A DNA stretch of 30,758 bases from Methanolinea sp. UBA477 (GTDB lineage: Archaea; Halobacteriota; Methanomicrobia; Methanomicrobiales; Methanospirillaceae), in NCBI GenBank assembly GCA_002509485.1, contig DAWO01000087.1, positions 1 to 30,758 of the forward strand, read 5' to 3'. The notes below the pieces were generated by a model. It ran no database searches. It saw nothing but the letters and a program-made list of their open reading frames with translations, and was not told where the DNA came from. Shown one piece after another: positions 24,013 through 30,758 of the stretch; the first letter of the stretch is position 1, and each line of letters starts with the position of its first letter. The translations under genes and the position numbers were made by a program.

Positions 24013-24481
24013 TGCCGCATATTCCAAGCATGCCGATTGCAATGCCTTCGTCGTCGATCACGACGAGGTCAGGCTGACTGTATCTTTCCAGGAGACGCAG
24101 GGCTTCAACGACAGGGGTTTTTTCGTTCACTGTCATGTGGCTTCGGGACATCAGGTCTTCTGCCACCAGCGCATCTCCTCTCATCATGCATTCGATACAG
24201 GGAGCCTTCTTCCCTGAACGAACGCCCATCGAGGGATTGACATGGTTGACCAGGTCAAAGGGTGAGACAACACCTAAAAATTTTCCATCCCCGTCAACCA
24301 CGACGAGATCAGTACACTTCAGGGTCGAAAAATCATGCAGGATGCGATCGATGGGCATCTGTGGGGGGATGCGGTCCGGGATGTCAGACATGATGTCCCG
24401 GACGACAATATCCTGTATTGGTGTAACGCCGGGGTCTCCTTCTTTTTCATGAAGGTCCTGCGGGTCCCTCTCCTCAGGCAT
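23978..24481 (-). CDS. CBS-domain pair protein
   Basis: 167 residues with two CBS domains: VRDIMSDIPDRIPPQMPIDR to LGVVSPFDLVNHV, and AEDLMSRSHMTVNEKTPVVE to GMLGICGIISHL. CBS pairs bind adenosine nucleotides and regulate attached or partner proteins. The loop between the domains carries a CxxC (APCIECMMRG), an unusual addition that might bind metal or respond to redox state. The ATG at 24481 was chosen; the open frame extends to a TTG at 24553 that overlaps coaD and has a poorly spaced ribosome site. It is convergent with, and overlaps, the antiporter gene; a regulatory link is possible but unproven. Confidence 0.85.
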   Translation of the reverse strand: MPEERDPQDLHEKEGDPGVTPIQDIVVRDIMSDIPDRIPPQMPIDRILHDFSTLKCTDLVVVDGDGKFLGVVSPFDLVNHVNPSMGVRSGKKAPCIECMMRGDALVAEDLMSRSHMTVNEKTPVVEALRLLERYSQPDLVVIDDEGIAIGMLGICGIISHLRLVGHL

Positions 24482-24540
24482 GTATGTACCAGAGTAGCAG
24501 TACCCGCAGTCCCATAAACATATTGATCCGGATGAAACGG

Positions 24541-25023
24541 TTAAATATCGCAATTCCTGTCAGGTTCACGGAGAATTTTACCGTGTTCGTCGATATCTCC
24601 ACGGTAGATCCGTGTGCTCGAGATCCAGCGTCCGTCTTCTGCAAGGACGCAGGTTATCTGGTGTATGTCCACCTTGCGGTGTCCTTTGCCTCCCCTCATC
24701 GCGTTGATCTCGCGGGCGACGGGCAATGTCTCCTCGCTCACCACGATGGCATCGAAATCCGCATCGAGGGCGGATCCATAATGGTCTGAAAGGGGCTCGA
24801 TTACCCATCCGGCCGTAAAACCCTTATCCCGGATATACTCTTCCAGCCGGTTCTTCCTCTCGTCATAGTCATGGACCGGGTGGCTCTTCCGGCTCGCAAA
24901 CGTATCGGTCGTCAGTCCGATGATCACGGTTCCATCATCGCCTGCAAGCTCGAAAGACCTTGAGATGAGCCTCTTATGTCCATCGTGAAGAGGATCAAAG
25001 GTGCCACCTACCATAACCTTCAT
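24541..25023 (-). CDS. coaD: Phosphopantetheine adenylyltransferase, archaeal type
   Basis: 160 residues. It transfers AMP from ATP to 4'-phosphopantetheine, giving dephospho-CoA, the penultimate step of coenzyme A synthesis. The nucleotidyltransferase HxGH motif is H13-D-G-H16 (GGTFDPLHDGHKRL), and the C-terminal ISSTRIYRGDID is typical of the archaeal enzyme, with the second nucleotidyltransferase signature. The start at 25023 (MKVMVGGTF) is fixed by homology of the first strand; the long open frame upstream is a shadow of the divergent carbonic anhydrase gene. Only 30 bases separate the two starts. Confidence 0.95.
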   Translation of the reverse strand: MKVMVGGTFDPLHDGHKRLISRSFELAGDDGTVIIGLTTDTFASRKSHPVHDYDERKNRLEEYIRDKGFTAGWVIEPLSDHYGSALDADFDAIVVSEETLPVAREINAMRGGKGHRKVDIHQITCVLAEDGRWISSTRIYRGDIDEHGKILREPDRNCDI

Positions 25024-25053
25024 TGTGCTTGATACTCTATTTTCTATGCTATT

Positions 25054-25545
25054 ATGGATATTGATAGGGCGCAGTTCCGGGATGCGTTCATCGCCGATAA
25101 TGCCACCATTCTCGGCGATGTGACGATTGGGAGAAAGGTGAGCATCTGGTACGGTGCCGTGATCCGCGCCGACAAGGACCGCGTGGCACTCGGTGACTGG
25201 TCCAACGTGCAGGACAACGCGGTTCTGCACACCAGCGCGGGGTATCCGGTCCAGGTTGGCAGGGAGGTCTCCATCGGACACGGTGCGATACTGCACGGCT
25301 GCACGATACAGGACCGCGTCCTCGTCGGCATGGGGGCTATCGTCTTGAACGGAGCGTGTGTGGGAGAAGACTGTCTCCTCGGCGCCGGGGCTGTGGTGAC
25401 AGAGGGCAGGCATATCCCTCCCGGATCGGTCGTGGTGGGAGTCCCGGGAAAGGTGGTAAAGACCGTGACGGAAGAGCAAAAAGACCACATCACCAGGAAC
25501 GCCGCGAATTACTGGGAGCTTGCAGGAAGGTACATGCATGGCTGA
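25054..25545 (+). CDS. Gamma-class carbonic anhydrase (CamH-like)
   Basis: 163 residues, a left-handed beta-helix of hexapeptide repeats. Zinc or iron ligands H59 (NAVLHTS), H76 and H81 (GHGAILHGC) match the three histidines of Cam, and R38, D40, Q53 and D54 match its active-site residues. The acidic proton-shuttle loop and signal peptide of secreted Cam are absent, placing it with cytoplasmic CamH-like proteins. It probably hydrates CO2 to bicarbonate, though many family members lack tested activity. It is the first gene of a four-gene operon and overlaps the HdrA-like gene by eight bases. Confidence 0.9.
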   Translation: MDIDRAQFRDAFIADNATILGDVTIGRKVSIWYGAVIRADKDRVALGDWSNVQDNAVLHTSAGYPVQVGREVSIGHGAILHGCTIQDRVLVGMGAIVLNGACVGEDCLLGAGAVVTEGRHIPPGSVVVGVPGKVVKTVTEEQKDHITRNAANYWELAGRYMHG

Positions 25546-26812
25546 TGTCGTGATAATCGGAGCCGGTGTGACCGGCATACAGGCAGCACTCGACCTCGCA
25601 GGACATGGAATAGATGTCCATCTCATCGAGCGTGAGCCCTCGATCGGCGGTCACATGGCACAGCTGGACAAGACATTTCCCACGAACGACTGCTCGATGT
25701 GTATCCTCTCGCCAAAGATGATGGATGTCTCCAGGAACCCCCATATCCATATCCATACCTGCTCTGAAGTCACCGCGGTTGAGGGCGAGGCAGGACGGTT
25801 CAGGGTCACGGTGAAGAAGAACCCCCGGTACATCGACGAGGAAAAATGCAATGGCTGCGGCGACTGCGTTCTCATATGTCCTGTCGAGGTCTACAACCGT
25901 TTCGATGCCGGGATTGGTGTCCGAAAAGCCATCTACAAGCCACATTCCCAGGCAGTTCCCGACATTGTCATAAAGGACCCTGAACACTGCATCGAGTGCG
26001 GTCTCTGCTACGATATCTGCGATCGCGAGGCTATCCTCAAGGAGGATACCGGGAAGGAAATTTTGATCGAGGCGTCGAGCATCATCATAACCACCGGGTA
26101 CCGCGTATTCGATGCCGGCAACAAAGACCAGTTCTCGTACCTCCTCTTCCCTGACGTCATCACCTCTCTTGAATTCGAGAGAATGATGAATGCGAGCGGA
26201 CCGACAGGTGGACAGATACAACGGCTCTCCGACGGCAAAACCCCTGAAAGCGTCGTATTTGTCCAGTGCGTCGGTTCAAGGGACGCATCCATAGGCAGGC
26301 CATACTGCTCGTGTGTCTGCTGCATGTACGCGATAAAGAATGCCCTCCTCATCAGGGAAAAATATCCCGACATGGATATCACGATCCTCTACATGGACAT
26401 CAGGGCCTATGGAAAGGGATATGAAGAGTACTACGAGAGGGCGATCAATGCCGGGATACGGTTCATCAGGGGAATGCCCGCAGAGGTTATCGATGGCGAT
26501 GATTCCCTTGCAATCCGTGTTGAAAATACCGAGACCGGAGAGGTGGAACTGCTTACGCCTGGCCTTGTCATCCTCTCTGTGGGCATGGAACCCGCCTTCG
26601 ACAGCGAAAAGATAGCAGAAATGTGCGAGATCCCTCTTGAAGAAGCAGGATTTTTCAGTTCAACAGATGACAAGGTTGATACCGTGGCCACCATTAAACC
26701 GGGGATCTACGTGGCCGGCACTGCAATCTCCCCGAAAGATATCCCTGATTGTGTTGCTCAGGCAGGCGCAGCAGCCATGCGGGCATTCATCGATTCCGAA
26801 CGGGAAGGCTGA
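25538..26812 (+). CDS. Short HdrA-like FAD/iron-sulfur oxidoreductase
   Basis: 424 residues. HdrA is the electron-bifurcating flavoprotein of heterodisulfide reductase. Seen here: the FAD Rossmann motif VVIIGAGVTGIQAALDLA (4-21), the HdrA signature NDCSMCILSPK (C52, C55), two [4Fe-4S] motifs (C104, C107, C110, C114; C151, C154, C157, C161), the CVGSRD and YCSCVCC segment, and the C-terminal FAD motif GIYVAGTAISPKDIPD. Full HdrA is about 650 residues; this protein lacks the N-terminal extension and the C-terminal ferredoxin domain. The start at 25538 has a GGAAGG ribosome site inside the carbonic anhydrase gene. No hdrB, hdrC or mvhD is near, so it is probably not the main HdrA. Partner unknown. 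Confidence 0.88.
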   Translation: MADVVIIGAGVTGIQAALDLAGHGIDVHLIEREPSIGGHMAQLDKTFPTNDCSMCILSPKMMDVSRNPHIHIHTCSEVTAVEGEAGRFRVTVKKNPRYIDEEKCNGCGDCVLICPVEVYNRFDAGIGVRKAIYKPHSQAVPDIVIKDPEHCIECGLCYDICDREAILKEDTGKEILIEASSIIITTGYRVFDAGNKDQFSYLLFPDVITSLEFERMMNASGPTGGQIQRLSDGKTPESVVFVQCVGSRDASIGRPYCSCVCCMYAIKNALLIREKYPDMDITILYMDIRAYGKGYEEYYERAINAGIRFIRGMPAEVIDGDDSLAIRVENTETGEVELLTPGLVILSVGMEPAFDSEKIAEMCEIPLEEAGFFSSTDDKVDTVATIKPGIYVAGTAISPKDIPDCVAQAGAAAMRAFIDSEREG

Positions 26813-26817
26813 GCGGG

Positions 26818-27864
26818 ATGCATTCGGAGAAGACGATATCCTGGGACACGGAAAATACGGCCATCCTTTGTATCGACCAGACAAAACTCCCCGACAAATT
26901 CAGCATGATCCGGTGCAGTACCGTGGAACGGCTCATCACAGCCATCCGGCGGCTCGAGGTTCGGGGGGCACCTGCTCTCGGTGTCGCAGGAGCCTTCGGG
27001 GTGGCCCTCGCCGCCCGGAAGATCCGGGAAAAAGATTTTGAGCGATTTGTAGCGAGACTCACGATCCAGTCGGAGAAGATCAAATCGGCACGTCCCACGG
27101 CGGTCAACCTTGCCTGGGGCGTGGATCTCACGCTGGAATGTGCACTGCACGCCATATCTGTCAGGGACGCCCAGCGTGCGACGCTCGACCAGGCTCTCTC
27201 GATTGCGGCCTCAGATTCCCGGACATGCCACATGATCGGAGATGTGGGGATCAGTGTTCTCCCCGACCAGGGGACCGTGCTCACGCACTGCAATGCCGGT
27301 GCGCTGGCATGCAGCGACTGGGGAACTGCGCTTGGCGTCATCCGGTCCGGGGTTGCCGCCGGCAAGAAGATCCGCGTCATAGCGTGCGAGACCCGGCCAC
27401 TGTTCCAGGGATCCAGGCTTACAGCGTGGGAACTGACCAGGGACGGGATAGACGTGGACGTCATCAACGACTCCGCAGCTGCCCATATCATGAGAACCGG
27501 CGAGATTGATCTTGTAATCGTGGGAGCGGACCGTATCACCCCGGATGTCGTCTTCAACAAGATTGGTACCTACATGCATGCAGTCTGTGCCGCCCGGCAC
27601 GGTATCCCGTTCTATGTCGCGGCACCGCTCTCAACATTCGATCCTGACCATACAGAGGTTGATATCACCATCGAGGAGAGGGCACGGGAGGAGATCTCGA
27701 TCTGCGGAAAGACCCGCGTTGTTCCCGACAGGGCAGGAGTTCTCAACCTGGCCTTCGACGCCACCCCCCATTCGCTGGTCACCGGGTTCATCACAGAGGA
27801 TGGCGTTCTCTGTCCGCCTCTTGATTGGGAAGGGATCGCGCGAAAACGGAAGATAATCGGATAA
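26818..27864 (+). CDS. mtnA: S-methyl-5-thioribose-1-phosphate isomerase
   Basis: 348 residues of the eIF2B-like sugar isomerase family. It converts methylthioribose-1-phosphate to methylthioribulose-1-phosphate, part of 5'-methylthioadenosine salvage. The catalytic cysteine is C158 (GTVLTHCNAGALAC) and the catalytic aspartate D238 (IVGADRITPDVVFNKIGTY); the N-terminus (TISWDTENTAILCIDQTKLP) and RGAPALGVAGAFGVALAA are diagnostic. Ribose-1,5-bisphosphate isomerase is the nearest alternative, but the N-terminus favours MtnA. It starts five bases after the HdrA-like stop, and DUF116 follows after seven bases. The other salvage genes are not in this window. Confidence 0.92.
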   Translation: MHSEKTISWDTENTAILCIDQTKLPDKFSMIRCSTVERLITAIRRLEVRGAPALGVAGAFGVALAARKIREKDFERFVARLTIQSEKIKSARPTAVNLAWGVDLTLECALHAISVRDAQRATLDQALSIAASDSRTCHMIGDVGISVLPDQGTVLTHCNAGALACSDWGTALGVIRSGVAAGKKIRVIACETRPLFQGSRLTAWELTRDGIDVDVINDSAAAHIMRTGEIDLVIVGADRITPDVVFNKIGTYMHAVCAARHGIPFYVAAPLSTFDPDHTEVDITIEERAREEISICGKTRVVPDRAGVLNLAFDATPHSLVTGFITEDGVLCPPLDWEGIARKRKIIG

Positions 27865-27871
27865 ATCTGCC

Positions 27872-28612
27872 ATGGTTGTCAATTTCACACTCTGGGAACA
27901 GTTCGTCTTCCTTGTGGGAGAGGTTACTCTCATCGTCATCCTCGGCGTCCTGTTGTTTTCCGTCCTGATGGTGGCAATCTCGGTCTATTCAATAAAAACA
28001 GGAAAGCTTCTCTTTCCACGATTCTTAAAGGCCGGGATCACGATGGTGGAAGGAACGGTGAAAGCCATATTCAGGCTTATCGGGCTTGAAGACGCCGAGA
28101 TGCTCTCTTTCTTCATACAGCTCCGGAACAGCATGAACAGGCGTGCATTCGCAGAAGTCCCTGTCGAAGAACGGATGATCTTCCTTCCCCAGTGTCTCCG
28201 ATCTGCCAGGTGTCCGGCCCATCTCTCTCCCGAAGGCCTCAGGTGCCGTTCATGCGGCCAGTGCAGCATCGGGTACTGGCGCGGAGTGCTGGAAAAGATG
28301 GGTTACAGGGTCTTTATTGCGCCCGGTTCGACGTTGATCAAGCGGATGGTGAAGAAATATCGTCCCAGGGCGATCATAGGAGTGGGGTGCCTGTCGGAAG
28401 TAAAAGAAGGGCTGGATCTGACAGACAAAGTAGGAATCATTGGTCTGGGGGTGGTGAACTTAAAAGACGGCTGCGTGGAGACCCTCGTAAACTGGGACGA
28501 CGTGATGGATGTCGCGGTCCTCGGCATCCCCCCTGATAAGATACCTGCTGAAGCGTTGAGGGATGACGATTCTCCGCACATCCACAAGATTTCTTCGGAT
28601 CCGGTTCTTTGA
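27872..28612 (+). CDS. DUF116 family protein with N-terminal membrane helix
   Basis: 246 residues. One or two membrane helices (EQFVFLVGEVTLIVILGVLLFSVLMVAIS) are followed by a cytoplasmic part rich in conserved cysteines: CLRSARCPAHLSPEGLRC, then CGQCSIG, GVGCLSEV and DGCVETLV. The cysteine pattern suggests a metal or Fe-S site, but the family has no established function that I know. It ends the carbonic anhydrase/HdrA-like/MtnA operon, seven bases after mtnA, and is convergent with the prenyltransferase gene 11 bases on. Membership of DUF116 rests on the CGQC-centred block and the VFIAPGSTLIKRMVKKYRPRAI segment. Confidence 0.85.
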   Translation: MVVNFTLWEQFVFLVGEVTLIVILGVLLFSVLMVAISVYSIKTGKLLFPRFLKAGITMVEGTVKAIFRLIGLEDAEMLSFFIQLRNSMNRRAFAEVPVEERMIFLPQCLRSARCPAHLSPEGLRCRSCGQCSIGYWRGVLEKMGYRVFIAPGSTLIKRMVKKYRPRAIIGVGCLSEVKEGLDLTDKVGIIGLGVVNLKDGCVETLVNWDDVMDVAVLGIPPDKIPAEALRDDDSPHIHKISSDPVL

Positions 28613-28623
28613 TGACAGGACTT

Positions 28624-29463
28624 TCAGAGCAGTACTGCTGCAGCAGAAAAGACTACCAGTGACGCAAACATTGTATATTTGAGGAGAGAGGTGACATGTG
28701 TCGCCTTTATGCAATCCGGGGTTGTACAGTTGATTGGACGGATTCCTGCAAAAAGGAGTGTTGCGTCGATCGGAAATATTCCTGCAATGTACCATGGCCC
28801 CCACCACAGATAGGGAACAAGGCTTGCTACGACTGCTCCTGCCAGGCATAAGAACCCGGTATATGCAGTCTTTTTTACCCCGATACGTATCGGCAGAGTG
28901 GATGCGCCCGCTGCCGAATCCCCTTCGATGTCCTCGGCATCCTTAAAGATCTCCCGTGAGAGCATCGCGAGAAATGTTATGACCGCGATTGGTGCGACCT
29001 GGACAAGCCCGGCAATCCCGGATAATGCTCCTCCAAAGAGAAATAATGATCCTGAAAGGTAAGATACAGCGATGTTTCCGATAAGAGGTGTCTTTTTCAG
29101 CCATGCGGCATATCCGGCAAGCAGGAGAGAGTTAAAGGTGGCGATTGCCAGGCAGAGGACGTTGGTGAATGCTGTCAGGAATATCCCTGAGGAAAAAAGG
29201 AGGACGGCAAGGGCAAGTGCAGTTCGCTTTCCGACATCTCCTGAAGGCAACGGCCTCTCCGGGCGATTTATCCGGTCTATCTCAATATCATAATAATCAT
29301 TGACGACATTCCCGGCCGACGTTATCAGGAATACTATTACGGCCAGAAGCAGGGTTTCCGAAACCAGTGTTCCAGTAGCCATGAGATAGCCGATCATGGC
29401 TGCGATGCCGGCCACAAGTGAGTTTACCGGTCTTAATATCCGCATGCAGCCGGAAATTTTCAT
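28624..29463 (-). CDS. UbiA-family prenyltransferase, probable digeranylgeranylglyceryl phosphate synthase
   Basis: 279 residues with about eight membrane helices. The two Asp-rich motifs that bind Mg-diphosphate are NDYYDIEIDRINRPERPLPSG and DAEDIEGDSAAGASTLP. Sequence pattern, length and the archaeal setting fit (S)-2,3-di-O-geranylgeranylglyceryl phosphate synthase, which adds the second geranylgeranyl chain in ether-lipid synthesis. Other UbiA enzymes (for example for quinone or chlorophyll-type products) are less likely in a methanogen. The ATG at 29463 is preceded by a purine-rich GGGGAGATGGG; a second ATG six codons in is possible. The tRNA-Arg gene lies about 90 bases upstream on the same strand. 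Confidence 0.88.
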   Translation of the reverse strand: MKISGCMRILRPVNSLVAGIAAMIGYLMATGTLVSETLLLAVIVFLITSAGNVVNDYYDIEIDRINRPERPLPSGDVGKRTALALAVLLFSSGIFLTAFTNVLCLAIATFNSLLLAGYAAWLKKTPLIGNIAVSYLSGSLFLFGGALSGIAGLVQVAPIAVITFLAMLSREIFKDAEDIEGDSAAGASTLPIRIGVKKTAYTGFLCLAGAVVASLVPYLWWGPWYIAGIFPIDATLLFAGIRPINCTTPDCIKATHVTSLLKYTMFASLVVFSAAAVLL

Positions 29464-29556
29464 ACAGAACCCATCTCCCCGGATCTCTGCTTATCTGTTG
29501 GCCCGGGCTCATATCAACATTTGGGATGATATTAATCGATTTTCAGACAAAAGATA

Positions 29557-29631
29557 CGGGCGTGGAGGGATTTGAACCCCCGACCTATAGCTTAGGAGGC
29601 TACCGCCCTATCCTGACTAGGCCACACGCCC
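29557..29631 (-). tRNA. tRNA-Arg, anticodon CCT
   Basis: On the minus strand a complete cloverleaf is read: acceptor GGGCGTG/CACGCCC with discriminator G, D stem GCCT/GGGC, base G26, anticodon stem GTAGC/GCTAT around loop CTCCTAA, and T arm GGGGG-TTCAAAT-CCCTC. Anticodon CCT reads AGG (Arg), a common codon in this window. The 3' CCA is not encoded and there is no visible intron. A/T-rich sequence upstream (29637-29650) probably holds its TATA box. Confidence 0.95.
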
Positions 29632-29692
29632 TGCCTATATCAATTAACAAAGAGAAGGTATAAGGTTTGTGAACTTCCACAATACTCGCGTT

Positions 29693-30758
29693 ATGGATTT
29701 TTGCGAGGTAATGGAGGGAACAACCCGCTTTTTCGTCCCGGTGCAGGACCCTTCGAGCGCGTTTCCTCCGGGAACCGCACGAATATTCTTCAACCGGCGC
29801 ATGGAGTTATCCCGGGATGCGACTGTCCTCCTTGCGTCCGTCCTTCCCGTCTCCAATTACCTCGACGCCATGGGGGCGACAGGTGCACGGGGGCTTCGCA
29901 TGGCACACGAGTGCGGCATCCCGGTGACGATCAACGACCGGAACGCCGAAGCAGTCGCCCTCATCCGGAGAAACGCAGATCATGCCGGGGTAACCCCGGA
30001 GATCTGCGAATCCGATGTCAACTGCCTGTTGTCCACCCGGAAGTTCGATGCAGTCGATATCGACCCGTTCGGAACACCTGCCCCTTTCATAGATTCTGCG
30101 GCACGAGGAACGGGGCGGTACCTGATGGTGACCGCAACCGATACCGCCCCCCTCTGCGGGGCCCATAAGAAGGCTGGCATGCGCCGCTACTTCTCCTCGG
30201 CACTGAACAACGAGTACCATGCCGAGACTGGCCTCCGCGTCCTGCTCGGGTTCCTTGTCCGGGAGATTGCAAAGTACGACAGGGGCATCGAGCCGCTCTT
30301 CTGTTTTGCACGGGAACACTTCGTACGCCTCCATGTCCGGCTCTTTTACGGCGCGGAACGAGCCGATCGATCGATGGCATGGATGGGATACGTGATGCAA
30401 TGCCCGATCTGTCCTTACCGGACGGAACAGGCAGGCATGCTTCCTGCTTCCGGGCAGTGCAGGGAATGCGGCACCCCTCTGGTCCCTATCGGCCCACTCT
30501 GGACCGGTGCGATACAGGACATGCAGCTCCTGGATTCGATGTCGGCAGCTATCGGGGACCTGCGACTCGGAAAGGGTCCGGAACTTGCGAAACTTATCGC
30601 CACCTGCAGGCAGGAGCTCCCGCTCTCGAGCCATTACGAGTACCACCGGCTCGCAAAGAGGTGGGGGGTCTCTCCTCCACCGCTGGAAGAGGTCATATCA
30701 TCACTCCGGGATGAAGGATTTTCGGGCAGCAGAGCGCATTACTCGGGAACTGCACTCA
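29693..30758 (+). CDS. trm1: tRNA (guanine26-N2)-dimethyltransferase, 3' end missing
   Basis: 355 residues are present and the frame runs off the window. Trm1 methylates G26 of tRNAs using SAM. The sequence shows the N-terminal region MEGTTRFFVPVQ and VFFNRRMELSRDATV-type segment (here IFFNRRMELSRD), the SAM domain (YLDAMGATGARGLRMA), the catalytic DIDPFGTPAPFIDSA, and a zinc-type pair CPICPY and CRECGTP. The first ATG (29693) is used; MEGTTRFF six codons on is the alternative, as neither has a strong ribosome site. It is divergent from tRNA-Arg, 61 bases apart. Confidence 0.95.
   Translation, partial: MDFCEVMEGTTRFFVPVQDPSSAFPPGTARIFFNRRMELSRDATVLLASVLPVSNYLDAMGATGARGLRMAHECGIPVTINDRNAEAVALIRRNADHAGVTPEICESDVNCLLSTRKFDAVDIDPFGTPAPFIDSAARGTGRYLMVTATDTAPLCGAHKKAGMRRYFSSALNNEYHAETGLRVLLGFLVREIAKYDRGIEPLFCFAREHFVRLHVRLFYGAERADRSMAWMGYVMQCPICPYRTEQAGMLPASGQCRECGTPLVPIGPLWTGAIQDMQLLDSMSAAIGDLRLGKGPELAKLIATCRQELPLSSHYEYHRLAKRWGVSPPPLEEVISSLRDEGFSGSRAHYSGTAL

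Noticed and set aside
26787..27560. 257-residue frame on the minus strand
   Set aside because: It is antisense to mtnA, low in recognisable motifs, and has no ribosome site.
29807..30646. 279-residue frame on the minus strand
   Set aside because: It is antisense to trm1, whose motifs are clear in the plus-strand frame that runs off the window.

Overview
The window looks like chromosomal DNA of a methanogenic archaeon, most likely of the order Methanomicrobiales. The pointers are an A-type ATP synthase operon, a six-subunit Ech energy-converting [NiFe] hydrogenase, an HdrA-family flavoprotein, an archaeal phosphopantetheine adenylyltransferase, an archaeal ether-lipid prenyltransferase (UbiA family), archaeal Trm1, PyrB/PyrI, an Rsm22-like methyltransferase, and archaeal promoter and terminator signals (TATA-like boxes, oligo-T ends, leaderless starts). 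The order is inferred from gene content; no 16S gene is present.

Layout. (1) 1-4114: 3' part of the ATP synthase operon, atpF-atpA-atpB-atpD. (2) 4115-5026: a small unknown gene on the minus strand, flanked by two short tandem duplications. (3) 5027-10116: echABCDEF, with gene ends overlapping or nearly touching. (4) 10163-11449: a decayed HD-domain hydrolase pseudogene and endonuclease V, both on the minus strand. (5) 11699-16188: a signalling block with an HTH-FHA regulator, a membrane Ser/Thr kinase with extracellular InlB-like and PEGA domains and a Thr-rich stalk, then a REC-PAS protein behind a 620-base gap. (6) 16189-16884: no gene seen. (7) 16885-22655: an ADP-forming acyl-CoA synthetase with beta-alpha domain order (minus strand), an Rsm22-like methyltransferase, pyrB-pyrI, and a secreted TPR protein. 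(8) 22834-25023: a Na+/H+ antiporter convergent with a CBS-domain protein, then CoaD. (9) 25054-28612: a tight four-gene operon of gamma-class carbonic anhydrase, short HdrA-like flavoprotein, MtnA and a DUF116 protein. (10) 28624-30758: UbiA-family prenyltransferase, tRNA-Arg(CCT), and the 5' part of trm1, which runs off the window.

How it fits together. Ech couples ferredoxin reduction by H2 to ion flow across the membrane, and the ATP synthase uses the same gradient; with the antiporter the window is rich in ion-gradient machinery. The kinase and the FHA-HTH protein form a plausible phospho-signalling pair from cell surface to DNA. The carbonic anhydrase/HdrA-like/MtnA/DUF116 operon joins parts not usually discussed together and is, with the kinase-FHA pair, the best candidate here for an undescribed functional unit. 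No CRISPR array, insertion sequence or prophage was seen. Long antisense reading frames opposite several real genes were judged to be shadows.
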